From NCBI GenBank assembly GCA_009738435.1, contig CP046522.1:1581249-1645248 (forward strand): a stretch of DNA of 64,000 nucleotides, in the 5' to 3' direction. Position 1 is the stretch's first letter; each line of letters starts with the position of its first letter. Below are positions 9,695 to 20,196 of this stretch, piece after piece. Source of the stretch: Clostridium bovifaecis (GTDB lineage: Bacteria > Bacillota > Clostridia > Clostridiales > Clostridiaceae). The notes under the pieces were generated by a model. That model did no database searches. It was given only the letters and a program-made list of their open reading frames with translations, and was not told the DNA's origin. The position numbers and the translations under genes are program-made.

Positions 9695-10333
9695 ATGGAG
9701 AAAATTATATTAGTAGGCGGCGGAGGGCATTGTAAAGTTATAATAGATATTATTAAAAGTACAATGAAATATGAAATAGTGGGTATTGTAGATAAAAAAG
9801 GGATAGGAGAAAAGATATCAGATGTACCTATTATAGGAAACGATGATGTACTTTCAGAATTATACAATAAAGGGGTAGAAAATGCATTTGTTTGTATAGG
9901 AGCTCTAAACAATATGCCTTTAAGAGATGAAATTTACTATAAGCTTAAAAGAATAGGATTTAAAATACCAAAGTTAGTACATAATAGAGCGGTAGTGTCT
10001 CCCTATTCAGAAATTCTTTCTGGCACCTGTGTGATGCCAGGAGCAGTAATAAATCCAGGAGCATGTATAGGAGAAAATTGTATAATTAATACTTCGTGTG
10101 TGATAGAACATGATTGTAATATAGGCAGAAATACTCACATTTCACCTAAGAGTGCTATAGCTGGGGGAAGTATAGTAGGTTATAATTGTCATGTTGGAAT
10201 AGGAAGTGCCATTCTTCAAAAGGTCAAAATTGGAAATAACGTAGTTATAGGAGCAGGAGCTGTAGTATTAAATGATATACAAGACAATAGTACGGTAGTT
10301 GGAGTTCCTGCAAAAATAATTAAGTGTAGGTGA
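9695..10333 (+). CDS. legH: Acetyltransferase of the PglD/NeuD/LegH family
   Basis: LegH acetylates the 4-amino group of the GDP-linked 4-amino-6-deoxy sugar. The 212-residue protein has the PglD N-terminal Rossmann-like domain (LVGGGGHCKVIID) and then a left-handed beta-helix (GAVINPGACIGENCIINT, EHDCNIG) with the catalytic-type His in the EHD segment, ending VVGVPAKII. RBS AAGAAGGTG precedes the ATG. Its position between legG and ptmE supports the legionaminic role. Confidence 0.85.
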   Translation: MEKIILVGGGGHCKVIIDIIKSTMKYEIVGIVDKKGIGEKISDVPIIGNDDVLSELYNKGVENAFVCIGALNNMPLRDEIYYKLKRIGFKIPKLVHNRAVVSPYSEILSGTCVMPGAVINPGACIGENCIINTSCVIEHDCNIGRNTHISPKSAIAGGSIVGYNCHVGIGSAILQKVKIGNNVVIGAGAVVLNDIQDNSTVVGVPAKIIKCR

Positions 10334-10337
10334 TTCG

Positions 10338-11385
10338 GTGAAATTTTTAATTGATGAATACTGCGTGCAGGTAAGTGCGACTATAAAAGATGCTATGGAG
10401 GCTATTGACAGAAATCTAACTGGAGGAGTTTTTATAGTAGATGAAAATAAGCGAGTTATTGGGGTAGTAACGGATGGTAATATTAGAAGAGCTATCCTAA
10501 ACGGCCATAGTATTTATGATGGAATTAAGGAAATATATACTACAAACTTTAAATATGTTAATAAACTTGTAAGCAAACAAAAAGTTAAAGAAATAATGTT
10601 AACTTTTAAAATCAGACAGTTACCATTGCTGGATGACCATGGAAGATTATCTAAAATATTTTTTGGATGATATTATATCATATGAAAAAAAGGACAACTA
10701 TGTATTTATTTTAGCAGGAGGACTAGGAACTAGACTTAGGCCTCTCACAGAAAAGACGCCAAAGCCTATGTTAGAGGTCGGAGAAAAACCTATATTAGAG
10801 AGGATTATTGAACAGTTTAAAGAGTATGGATTTATCAATTTTATAATCTCCATAAATTATATGGGGGAAGTAATAGAAGAATATTTTAAAGATGGTAGAG
10901 ATTTTAATGTAAATATACAATATGTAAAAGAAGAAAAAAAACTTGGAACAGCTGGTTCTATAAAATTAGCAGAAAAAGAGTTAAATAAGCCATTTATTGT
11001 AATAAACGGAGATATATTAACAGGAATAGATTTCGATTCGTTTTTAAATTACCATAAAGAAAATCAGTATGACATTACTGTAGGTGTAAGAAATTATGAA
11101 ATGAGGGTCCCGTATGGAGTAATGGTAATGGAAAATGAATTGATAAAGTCACTAGAAGAAAAGCCAACATATACTTTCTATATCAATAGTGGAGTATATG
11201 TTTTAAATAAAGAGGTAGTTGATTACATACCTTCTAATAAAGAATATAACATGACTGATTTAATAGAAGATGTAATAAAGGATAAAGGGAAATGCGGAAC
11301 ATACAGTATAACAGAGTATTGGTCGGACATAGGTCATATAGAAGATTTTAAAAAGGCAAATGAGGATGTAAAGAAGTTTTTTTGA
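10338..11385 (+). CDS. ptmE: CBS-domain glucosamine-1-phosphate guanylyltransferase, PtmE type (frameshifted as read)
   Basis: PtmE attaches GMP to glucosamine-1-phosphate, which commits the sugar to the GDP-based legionaminic route. The N-terminal 110 residues are a CBS pair (VFIVDENKRVIGVVTDGNIRRAI). The C-terminal part is a nucleotidyltransferase (FILAGGLGTRLRPLTEKTPKPM, VINGDI). The start is GTG 10338 behind TAGGTG. As read the frame breaks at 10657-10664. Adding a TA (or two T) there joins DDHGRL to FLDDII in family-consistent register, giving about 350 residues. The CBS-nucleotidyltransferase fusion is what separates PtmE from ordinary pyrophosphorylases. Confidence 0.85.
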
Positions 11386-11416
11386 TAAAAAATATAAATT
11401 ATAAAGGGTGTGTAAG

Positions 11417-12411
11417 ATGAACTGGAATGGAAAAAAAGTTTTAGTAACAGGAGCGGAAGGATTTATTGGAAGCCATTTAACTGAAAGGTTAGTTGAGCTA
11501 GGGGCTGATGTTACAGCTTTAGTACAATATAATTCTTTCAATAATTGGGGTTGGATTGACACTTTTGATAAAAATATAAAGAATAGCATAAATGTTATAA
11601 CTGGAGATGTAAGAGAGTATGACAATGTGAAAAGAATGGTTAAGGACCAACAAGTGATAATGCATCTTGCTGCGCTTATAGCTATACCGTATTCATACCT
11701 ATCTCCTATGGCTTATGTAAGAACAAATATAGAGGGAACTACTAATATCTTAGAGGCATGTAGAGAGGAAGATAATATTGAAAAAATAGTTCATACTTCT
11801 ACAAGTGAAACTTACGGAACGGCTCTATATGTGCCTATAGATGAAAAACATCCAATGCAAGGACAGTCACCTTATTCTGCATCAAAAATAGGTGCTGACA
11901 AAATGGCGGAAAGTTTCTATAGATCCTTTAATTTGCCAGTAGTTACATTAAGACCTTTCAATACTTATGGACCAAGACAATCTGCAAGAGCGGTAATTCC
12001 AACGATAGTTTCTCAGCTACTTACTGGAAAAAAGGAGATTAAATTAGGAAGTTTAACTCCAACAAGAGATTTTAACTATGTTAAAGATACAGCAGAAGCC
12101 TTTATTAAGGTTGCCGAAAGTTATAAGACTATAGGAGAAGTAATAAATGCAGGTTCAAATTATGAAATATCTATAGGAGACACAGTTAAAAAATAATAAA
12201 TATTATAGGAGCAGATGCTAATATAATTAGCGATGAAGAAAGAATGAGACCGGAAAAGAGTGAAGTTAATAGGCTGTGGGCAGATAATACAAAAATAAAG
12301 GAATTGACGGATTGGAGTCCTAAATATACGCTTGATGAAGGGCTAAAAGAAACCATAGAATGGATTAAAAATAATATGCAATACTTTAAAACAGACATTT
12401 ATAATGTTTAA
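11417..12411 (+). CDS. legB: GDP-GlcNAc 4,6-dehydratase, LegB type (frameshifted near its end)
   Basis: LegB is an SDR dehydratase producing the 4-keto-6-deoxy sugar for LegC. Visible are VTGAEGFIGSHLTERL (NAD binding), STSETYGTA and the catalytic YSASKIGADK, then RPFNTYGPRQSARAVIPTI. The start is ATG 11417 with AAAGGG upstream; a GTG at 11408 is possible but worse placed. A stop at 12194-12196 is removed by restoring one A to the run at 12188-12193. This continues through GADANIISDEERMRPEKSEV to TAA 12409-12411, about 331 residues, the expected length. Confidence 0.87.
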
Positions 12412-12418
12412 CACTATA

Positions 12419-12557
12419 AGAAAATTGCGGCGCAATTTTCTTCTTAATCACTAACTACTAATCACTAGTCGCTATTGGATAAATCAATGATTCAAATGTT
12501 AGCGATTAGGGATTAGAGACTAGCGATTGCTTCTAGAGCAGCGTCGTAAAATATTTC
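12419..12557. repeat. Palindrome-rich intergenic element, copy D
   Basis: It begins with a near-perfect 25-base palindrome with core TTGCGGCGCAA at 12419-12443. Two arms of about 29 bases follow (about 12444-12473 and 12500-12528) that can pair imperfectly, and it ends with GCGTCGTAAAATATTTC, the half-palindrome seen at one end of copies A and B. It separates legB from legC inside one pathway. No supported ORF. Confidence 0.6.
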
Positions 12558-12589
12558 TATTATGTAAAAAAATGGTGGGAGTGAGTAAG

Positions 12590-13686
12590 ATGATACCTTT
12601 ATGTATACCTGAAATAAAAGGTAACGAGTGGAAGTATGTTAAAGAATGCATTGATACAAATTGGGTTTCTTCTGTAGGAAGTTATGTTAATCTTTTTGAG
12701 GAAAACTTTGCCAGATACTTAAAGGCAAGTAGTGCTGTTGTAACAGTAAATGGGACAGCTGCCATTCAACTTGCCCTTTTAACTTTAGGTATTGGAGAAG
12801 GCGATGAAGTCATTGTTCCTTCTATGACCTTTATCTCTCCTGTAAATGCTATAAATATGTAGGAGCTACTCCAGTATTTTGTGATATATGTAGAGATACT
12901 TTTGTTATGGATACAAATAAAATAGAAGAACTCATAACCCCTAGAACTAAAGCTATAATGCCAGTACATATTTATGGCAATCCTGTAGATATGGACAAAG
13001 TAATGATGTTTGCTAAAAAGTATAATCTCTATGTAATAGAGGATGCAACGGAAGCATTAGGTTCAAAGTACAAGGGAAAAATGGTTGGAAATATAGGGCA
13101 TATAGGTGCTTTTAGTTTTAATGGAAATAAGCTTATAACTACAGGTGCTGGTGGAATGCTGGTTACAAATGATGAGAAACATGGCACAAGAGCAAAATAT
13201 TTATCAACTCAAACCAAAGTCGTATTAGATAATAAAGCTTTTTATCATTCAGAAATTGGATATAATTTTAGGATGCCTAATTTATTAGCAGCATTTGGAG
13301 TTGCTCAGCTTGAAAATATAGAGAGCTATTTAAAAGTAAAAAAGGAAAATGCAGCTTATTACAATGATTTATTAAAGGACGTAAGAGGAATAACTCTTTC
13401 CGAGGAAAAGGAAGGCACTGAAAACTGCTATTGGTTATATTCTATTCTTATTGAGAGTGCTTATAGTATTAGTAGAGATGAGCTAATACAAAAGCTATCT
13501 GAAGCTGGAATAGAATCAAGACCATTTTTTATGCCAGTACACAAAATGCCTCCATATGTAAATTGTAAACATGGAGATATGAGTGTAACAGAGGAGGTAG
13601 CAGCTAAGGGATTAAATCTACCAAGCTCTGTGTCACTTACTAAAGAAAATATAGATTATATATGTTCTATAATAAAGAGTTTATAG
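12590..13686 (+). CDS. legC: DegT/DnrJ-family PLP aminotransferase, LegC type (frameshifted as read)
   Basis: LegC transfers an amino group to C4 of the 4-keto sugar made by LegB. The fold markers are VTVNGTAAIQLALL, DEVIVPSMTF, VIEDATEALGSKYKGK and the PLP lysine segment SFNGNKLITTGAGGM. The start is ATG 12590 behind GTGGGAGTG. As read a stop falls at 12860-12862. Restoring one A to the run at 12853-12855 joins SPVNAIKYVGATPVF and gives about 366 residues. It could also serve the WbpE-type step of the upstream wbp-like trio, since no second aminotransferase is visible. Confidence 0.87.
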
Positions 13687-13788
13687 ACAAAGAACTGTTA
13701 CAAGTTAATATTAAGCTTTAGTATATAATTAGAATTAAGTAATACGAGATTATAATTTTATACTTTTATGATAAAAGGAGTATTAGTT

Positions 13789-15273
13789 TTGAAAATAGAA
13801 GATCCAATAAATATAATGATAGATTTAGAAAAGGAATTTAACTTATTTGATATAAAAGTTAGGGATTTAAAAATTTGGTATTTCTGTAGGCAAGAGGTTA
13901 ACTATAGGATAAATTCTTCTATAAATTCTTCTGTGAACAGCTCCAAGAAAATTAAAAAAGGTGAAAGGCAATTTAAAGCAAGCATTAAGAATAATCTTAA
14001 AAAGACCTTGCTATATCTAAAAAGTTTAAGATGGGGAACTAATGATTATGAAGAGACAGATATTTTATGTTTGTCAAATAATAATATGAGAAGAGAAATT
14101 GAAGATGGTAAAGAATTCGATATCATATTTGACTATATAGGAAAGTACTTAAAAGGAACGAGTTATTCTATATTAAACACCTTTAGTGGTAAACAGTTCA
14201 CAAAGAATTTCTATACTGAAAAATGCTATAATTTAACTAACTATTGTTTAAATATATACCTATATAAAAGTTACTATAATATTGTTCTTAGAAAAGAAGA
14301 AGTACAGTATATTAGAGAATTCTTTCATGATGTAGAGAAATACATTCTTGAAAAGTATAAGTTAGATATAAATATAACAGAAACTGTTTTAAGAAATACA
14401 GCTGCATTAATTAAGAGCTATAAATATGCCCATTCGGTATTAAAAAAAACAAAGCCAAAAGTGTTATATGTAGAATGTGCTTACAGTAATTTGCATTTGC
14501 CTTTTATATATGGAGCTAAAAGTATAGGTATAAAGGTTGTAGAATTTCAACACGGAGTTATAAGCAATAAGCATTTAGGTTACTTATTCAATGATACAAC
14601 TCCAAAAAAAGACCCTATACCTGACTATATATGCGTATATGGAAGTTATGCAAGAAAGCTATTGGAAGATATGAATTCTAATTTAAACATAGAACTAATA
14701 GAATATGGTTACCCATATCTAAATGAAAAGAGTATAGAGGTTCAAAATAACAGCAGAAATAAGAGATATAAGTACCTAGTTACCACACAAGGAACTGTGA
14801 ATTACAGATACTGGAGAAGGTTTATAAAGGACTTACTAGAAGAAGATAAGAATGCAAGGATTTTAGTAAAACTCCATCCAAATGAGATAAATCAGTATAA
14901 AGATTATTATAGCAATCTATTGAATAATAACAGAGTTGAATTTACTACAGACAAAAATGTATATGAATGTCTAAAACTTAGTGAAATTCATTTATCAAGT
15001 TTTTCAACATGCCATTATGAGGCTATTTGTTGCAATATAGATACTATAGTTGTTATGTTCCCAGGCTGGGAGCATGTTAATGTCTTAAAGAAGTATGGGG
15101 TTAAGTTTGTAGATAGCCCCTTGGAATTAATTAATTATTTAAATAAGGAAAAATGCGGTATCTTATTTAATAAGTTTAAAAAGGACTTCTTTAATATCGA
15201 AAATAGTGAACTAAATACAATTAACATTGGTAAGAAGATTTCTAACATAAATAAGCACTTTTTACAAGGCTAA
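13789..15273 (+). CDS. GT-B surface-glycan transferase with sialyltransferase-like HP and S/T motifs; candidate legionaminic acid transferase
   Basis: No close named family is recognised, but three signatures of GT-B enzymes using CMP-sugars in capsule and sialic acid assembly are present: a QHG motif at residues 254-256, an HP motif (KLHPNE, H363-P364), and an S/T motif (SSFSTCHYEA, about 403-412). It directly follows the CMP-legionaminic acid genes, so it may move that sugar. The start is TTG 13789, placed 8 bases after AAAGGAG; the in-frame ATG 13768 lies upstream of that site. Near residue 43 the 12-base unit ATAAATTCTTCT is repeated, giving INSSINSSVNSS. About 494 residues, soluble or peripheral. 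Substrate is inferred. Confidence 0.6.
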   Translation: MKIEDPINIMIDLEKEFNLFDIKVRDLKIWYFCRQEVNYRINSSINSSVNSSKKIKKGERQFKASIKNNLKKTLLYLKSLRWGTNDYEETDILCLSNNNMRREIEDGKEFDIIFDYIGKYLKGTSYSILNTFSGKQFTKNFYTEKCYNLTNYCLNIYLYKSYYNIVLRKEEVQYIREFFHDVEKYILEKYKLDINITETVLRNTAALIKSYKYAHSVLKKTKPKVLYVECAYSNLHLPFIYGAKSIGIKVVEFQHGVISNKHLGYLFNDTTPKKDPIPDYICVYGSYARKLLEDMNSNLNIELIEYGYPYLNEKSIEVQNNSRNKRYKYLVTTQGTVNYRYWRRFIKDLLEEDKNARILVKLHPNEINQYKDYYSNLLNNNRVEFTTDKNVYECLKLSEIHLSSFSTCHYEAICCNIDTIVVMFPGWEHVNVLKKYGVKFVDSPLELINYLNKEKCGILFNKFKKDFFNIENSELNTINIGKKISNINKHFLQG

Positions 15274-15369
15274 TCTAGACATAATAAGCAATACTTATAG
15301 GTCAGAGCAATATATAAAATTATAAACACTTAAAATCTATAGTGTGAATGGTACAATTAGGAGGAATAC

Positions 15370-16920
15370 ATGAGTAAAGTAAAGCTTGCTAGAGCAGCAG
15401 GTCAAATTATGTTTATAACTATAATCAGTAAAATATTAGGCTTTTTAAGAGATACAATGACCGCTGGTGCTTTTGGCGCTAATATTGAGTCAGATGCATA
15501 TATGACAGCATTAATTATACCTACTATGCTGTTTGGATTATTTGGTATGGCAATTTCAACTACATTTATACCTTTTTTAAGCGATAGTTTGAAAAAAAAT
15601 GGCAAAGAAGATATGTTCAACTTTGCAAATTCAGTTATCAATATAATTATGTTGATATCTATCGCTTTATGTGTGTTAGGATGGATATTTACTGGGGATT
15701 TAGTAAGATTCATTGCACCTAAGTTTGATGGAGCAAAGTTTAGCCTTACAGTAGAATTAACTAGATTAAGCATAATCAATATATTATTCATGTCTTTAAA
15801 TAGCGGATATATGGCAATACTTCAAACCTTAGATGATTTTGCTGCACCATCTGCAGTCGGAATTGCCATGGATTTACCTATAATAATATATTTGCTTATA
15901 GAAAAAAATCATACAATAATGGGGTTGACTATTGTTACCATCATAGGATGTGGAGCACAGATTTTAATACAGATACCTTGGTTAATTAAAAATAGATATA
16001 AATATAGTTTTAAAATTAACTTTAAGGACCCAAGACTAAAAGAAATGCTAATGCTAATTTTACCTGTTATAATGGGAGTTGGGATTAATCAAATTAACAC
16101 CTTTGTAGATCGTGTTATGGCATCAGGACTTCCAGATGGCAGCATTTCTGCACTTCAATATGCTAACAGAATTAATTCCATTGTATATAGTATATTTGCA
16201 GCTGCAATAGTTACGGTAATGTATCCAACCTTATCTAAAAGCATTGACAAGAATGATTTTACTCAATTTAAAAAATACATGAGCAAAGCAATAAATAATA
16301 TTAATATAATTATGATTCCATCTACAGTTGGAATTATGATATTAAGAACTACTATTATTAGTGTTTTGTTCAAACACGGAGCTTTTGATGAGAAATCAGT
16401 ATATATGACATCAGATGCACTCTTATTCTTGTCTATTGGGATAGGCGTTTTAGGTATAAGAGATATCTATAATAGAGCATTTTATTCTATGCAAGATACA
16501 AAAACACCTATGCGAAATACTGCAATCGGGGTTGGAGTTAATATAATTCTAAACATATTGTTAACAAAGTATTTAGGCATAAAGGGACTTACTTTGGCTA
16601 CTACAAGTTCCATAGTAGTTTGTACAATTTTGTTAATTGTTAACTTAAAGAAAAGAATAGGAAATATTGAAGGAAGAAGTTTGACAATATCAACCCTGAA
16701 AATAACACTAGCGTCTATTTTAATGGGGATAGGAGTCTACTTTACGAATAGATATTTCATAAATAATTTTATAGGTTTTAGGGGAGATTTTCTAGCATTA
16801 TCCGTTTCAGTTGTCTTAGGAGTTATAGTTTATGCTATACTGCTTAATATATTTAAGGTAGAAGAATATGCAGTTTTAAAACGCGGATTAATCAATAGAA
16901 TCAAAAGAAAAATAAGTTAG
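15370..16920 (+). CDS. murJ: MurJ/MviN-family lipid-linked oligosaccharide flippase
   Basis: A polytopic membrane protein of 516 residues with about 14 hydrophobic segments. It carries the MviN-type start (ISKILGFLRDTMTAGAFGAN) and the conserved core GVGINQINTFVDRVMASGL. MurJ proteins flip lipid II, and relatives in glycan loci may flip other undecaprenyl-linked units. AGGAGG precedes the ATG. A second, Wzx-type flippase at 24252 makes it likely that the two have different substrates. The symbol reflects the family, not proven lipid II activity. Confidence 0.82.
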   Translation: MSKVKLARAAGQIMFITIISKILGFLRDTMTAGAFGANIESDAYMTALIIPTMLFGLFGMAISTTFIPFLSDSLKKNGKEDMFNFANSVINIIMLISIALCVLGWIFTGDLVRFIAPKFDGAKFSLTVELTRLSIINILFMSLNSGYMAILQTLDDFAAPSAVGIAMDLPIIIYLLIEKNHTIMGLTIVTIIGCGAQILIQIPWLIKNRYKYSFKINFKDPRLKEMLMLILPVIMGVGINQINTFVDRVMASGLPDGSISALQYANRINSIVYSIFAAAIVTVMYPTLSKSIDKNDFTQFKKYMSKAINNINIIMIPSTVGIMILRTTIISVLFKHGAFDEKSVYMTSDALLFLSIGIGVLGIRDIYNRAFYSMQDTKTPMRNTAIGVGVNIILNILLTKYLGIKGLTLATTSSIVVCTILLIVNLKKRIGNIEGRSLTISTLKITLASILMGIGVYFTNRYFINNFIGFRGDFLALSVSVVLGVIVYAILLNIFKVEEYAVLKRGLINRIKRKIS

Positions 16921-16934
16921 GAGAGAAAAGTGAT

Positions 16935-17672
16935 ATGAGCCATATAATAAACAATTTGATAGCTAATATTCAAAATGGGAAATATAAAAAAGCTTACAAT
17001 ATTTTTTTAATAATCTTTATATCAGTGTTTACAGTAAGAACAGCTATAATCTTATCATCTCCTAAGCCATATTTGTTGGTCAAAAATGTAAATGCCAATA
17101 ATGTATTAGAAGAAGACAGTGATTCTGAAGAAGAAATCTTCAAAACGGTTAGATTTAAAGATGATAATTTTGAATATAAAATTAGGAGTATTCTAGGGGT
17201 ATTTGATAGAGACATATTAGATAAAGACCTAAAAAAGATAACTTCAATGGATTTAAACCATAACAATGTTGAAGATTTAGAAGGCATACAATATTGTGTT
17301 AATTTAAAAAGAATAAATTTATCATATAACAAAATAAACAATATTGATAACCTTGAGAATTTGGAGAAGCTAGAAGAGATAAACTTATTTAATAATAATA
17401 TAGAAGATATAAGTGCTTTAAGCAATCTGTCAAAATTGAAGAAAGTGGATTTAGCTAAAAATAGAATTAAAGATGTAACTCCCTTAGGTAGTCTCACAAA
17501 TCTCCAAGAGCTAGATTTATATAGTAACAATATAGAAAATATAGAAGTTCTAAGTCAACTTAAGAAACTTACTTTTTTAGATGTTTCTCGTAATAAAATA
17601 AAGGATTTAAGTCCTATAAAAGGTATGAATCTGAAATCTAAAAAGTTGCTATATTGGGGAAATGATAATTAA
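16935..17672 (+). CDS. Membrane-anchored leucine-rich-repeat protein
   Basis: A 245-residue protein with one hydrophobic segment at about residues 23-42, a short acidic stretch (EEDSDSEEE) and then about six 22-residue internalin-type leucine-rich repeats (LxxLxxINLSxNxIxxIxxL pattern) from residue 110 to near the end. The single N-terminal helix should leave the repeats outside the cell. It starts 15 bases after the flippase gene and ends 24 bases before the polymerase gene, so it is part of the glycan operon. Such repeats bind proteins. Its role here is unknown; organising the assembly machinery or surface binding are possibilities. Confidence 0.7.
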   Translation: MSHIINNLIANIQNGKYKKAYNIFLIIFISVFTVRTAIILSSPKPYLLVKNVNANNVLEEDSDSEEEIFKTVRFKDDNFEYKIRSILGVFDRDILDKDLKKITSMDLNHNNVEDLEGIQYCVNLKRINLSYNKINNIDNLENLEKLEEINLFNNNIEDISALSNLSKLKKVDLAKNRIKDVTPLGSLTNLQELDLYSNNIENIEVLSQLKKLTFLDVSRNKIKDLSPIKGMNLKSKKLLYWGNDN

Positions 17673-17695
17673 ATTTAGGAAGGAAAATAGTATTC

Positions 17696-19033
17696 ATGAA
17701 AAAAAAATATTTTATAAATATATCAATATTATTTACGCTGTTAAGCTATTCTTATTACTATTTTTTTCATTTTATACAAAACTTCAGTAATAAGACTGGG
17801 TTTCCGCTTCACCTAAATGGAGTAAAATTGATAGAAAGTATAGTTTTGATAGGGATAGTCACTTCTTTTTATGCTATTTATGACATAAATGAGAGTATAT
17901 ATTAACCTTTAGCCATATATTGCATATATTTGTATTTGTTCCAATGGGAGCTTTTTATTGGATGTCAAATTCGTCAAGAGCATATTTTTATATGCAATTT
18001 ATATCTTTTTTAATATTAAACCTTTTTTACTATATTTTTGTACATAGGGGATATAAAGGTTTGGGGAATATTTCCTCTAAGATTAATCTTTTAAAGATGA
18101 AAAATAATAAGTTTTATAGTATGTTTAACTCAAATAAAGTTTTCAATATAATATTTTTGGGCATTATTGGATTGTTTATAGTTGCGGATATAGCAGCGTA
18201 TAAACTATATGGAAATTCAATTTATTACCTGTTTCACATGAAAGAAGTTTACTCTATAAGACTTGAAGCAAGAGCAAAGGTCCCTGCAAAAATGAGTTAT
18301 GTTATCTCATGGTCAGCCTTGGTTATAATACCATCATGCATAGCATGGTGTGTAAAGCATAAAAAGTACTTTTTTATAGCAGTTCCTATAATAATACAAA
18401 TTCTTCTATTCACTATTGGAGGAAATAAAAGTCACCTATTTGGATTAGCATTAACTATCTTCATATTTATTTTGTTTAAAAACAAATTTATGTATTTTTT
18501 TACAACTTTTTTAAATTTTATAATTGCAGCATCATTGATTATAAATAATAAATTTATAATGGCGATTGTAATAAGAAGAACATTTTTTGTGCCTGCGTCT
18601 ACTAGTAATGCATATTATGATTTTTTTAGTATAAATCCTAAAATGAAGCTAGCTAACAGTGTATTTAGAGCATTCTTTGAGGATCCTTATAAACTAGATC
18701 CATCATTTATAATATCTAGATATATATAGGCTGCCAGATATGTCTTCTAATGCAAACTATATAGCAAATGCTTATGCTAATTTTAGCCTTTTAGGAATAG
18801 TAGTATTCTCTATAATTTTAGCTTTAGTATTCCTATTTATAGAATACTTTAGTTTAAATAAAAAATATAAAGAATACATAATTTTAATTTCATTTAGCGC
18901 AGTATTTGTTTTGACTAATTCAGCGTTACTTACTACTTTATCAAATCATGGGTTAGCTTTTTCAATAATTATGTCGTACATATTTATGAAAGCAGTAAAC
19001 AGCAAGGAAAATTCAAAAGAACCTAACATATAA
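17696..19033 (+). CDS. Wzy-like oligosaccharide repeat-unit polymerase (frame-broken twice as read)
   Basis: A multi-spanning membrane protein of about 447 residues when reconstructed, with roughly ten hydrophobic segments and a large loop around SIRLEARAKVPAKMSYVIS, in the style of O-antigen polymerases. Primary sequence is poorly conserved in this group, so the call rests on topology and context. The frame breaks at 17896-17904 and 18719-18729. Adding one TA at each TA tract gives a continuous protein through NESIYILTF and SRYIYRLPDMSS. It lies between the LRR gene and a glycosyltransferase. Confidence 0.65.
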
Positions 19034-19058
19034 AAGTATATATTTAGAGGTGAAACTA

Positions 19059-20173
19059 ATGAAAGTATGTATTATAACTTCTGGACATGATGTTTATGAT
19101 AGCAGAATATATTATAAAGAAATATTATCTCTAAAAGAGATATATAATGAAATCTATATGGTAGCTCCAGGAGAAGAAGATTTTATCACTAAAGAAGGAA
19201 TAAAGGTAAAGTGTTTTAAAAAGAGAAAGTCTCAAATGGACAGGTTTCGAGTAATGAACGATATATATTCTATAGCAAAGAGTATAAATGCAGATCTCTA
19301 TCATGCTCATGAGCCAGACTCTCTTCAAGTTGCCATTAAACTAAAAAAGGCATTAAACTGTAAAGTGATTTATGATTCGCATGAATATCATCCTGAAGGA
19401 TTTGCGGAACATTTTAAGTATGGTAAGAGCTTAGTCACAAAGTCAGTATATTTGTATGAGAAAAGATTAGCAAAACAAGCAGACTACATAATAACTGTAA
19501 ATGATTTACTGGTAAGTAAATTTAAAAGATACAATAATAACGTAGTTTTGTTACCTAATTACCCTGTGCTAGACAAAGTAGAAATGCATAAACAATATGA
19601 TATGAAACCTATGTTTGTTTATGTGGGTGGACTTACTAAAGATAGAGGAATATTAGAGACTTTAAAGGCAATAAATCTAGTAAATGAGGATTACAAATAT
19701 GTATTCATCGGCGGCTTTTCAGAGGAGAGTTTCGAAAAACAGATTAAAGATTATGTGGATTCAAATTTAAGTAAGAAAGATATAGTCTTTACAGGAAAAA
19801 TTCCTCATACAGAAGTATTTAAGTATTTAGAGAAAGCTCTAGCTGGTTTTGTTCTACTTCAACCTAATAATTGGAGATATGTAAATGCAGAACCTATAAA
19901 GTTATTTGAATATATGATGAGCAAAACTGCAGTTATAGGTGCAGATTATCCAATGATAAGAAATATTGTAGACAAGAAACAATGCGGAGTGCTTGCAAAA
20001 GCAGATGAGCCAGAATCTATAGCTGAATCCATAATAAAGCTTGGTAAGGATGTTGAAATGGCGAAAAAATGGGTGAGAGAGGATATTTTCAGGTTGAAAA
20101 AGAATATAATTGGAATATAATAAAAGAGAATTTAATATCAACTTATAAGGAAATAGAAAAAAGTTTAAGCTAA
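19059..20173 (+). CDS. Glycosyltransferase family 4 (frameshifted near its end)
   Basis: A GT-B retaining glycosyltransferase. Visible markers are the N-terminal ITSGHDVYDSRIYYKE, DLYHAHEPDSLQ, VIYDSHEYHPE, and the C-terminal donor site region LKLFEYMM-like segment (IKLFEYMMSKTAVIGADYPM). The start is ATG 19059 behind AGAGGTG. A stop at 20118-20120 is removed by restoring one base near 20086-20093. This yields the usual ending VEKEYNWNIIKENL and stop TAA 20171-20173, about 371 residues. Sugar specificity cannot be read from the sequence. Confidence 0.8.
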
Positions 20174-20196
20174 AATTATTAAGATGGAAGGTAAAA

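Noticed and set aside
13900-13935. Tandem ATAAATTCTTCT units in the GT-B gene considered as a phase-variation tract
   Set aside because: The unit is 12 bases, so copy changes stay in frame; only two exact units and a degenerate third are present.
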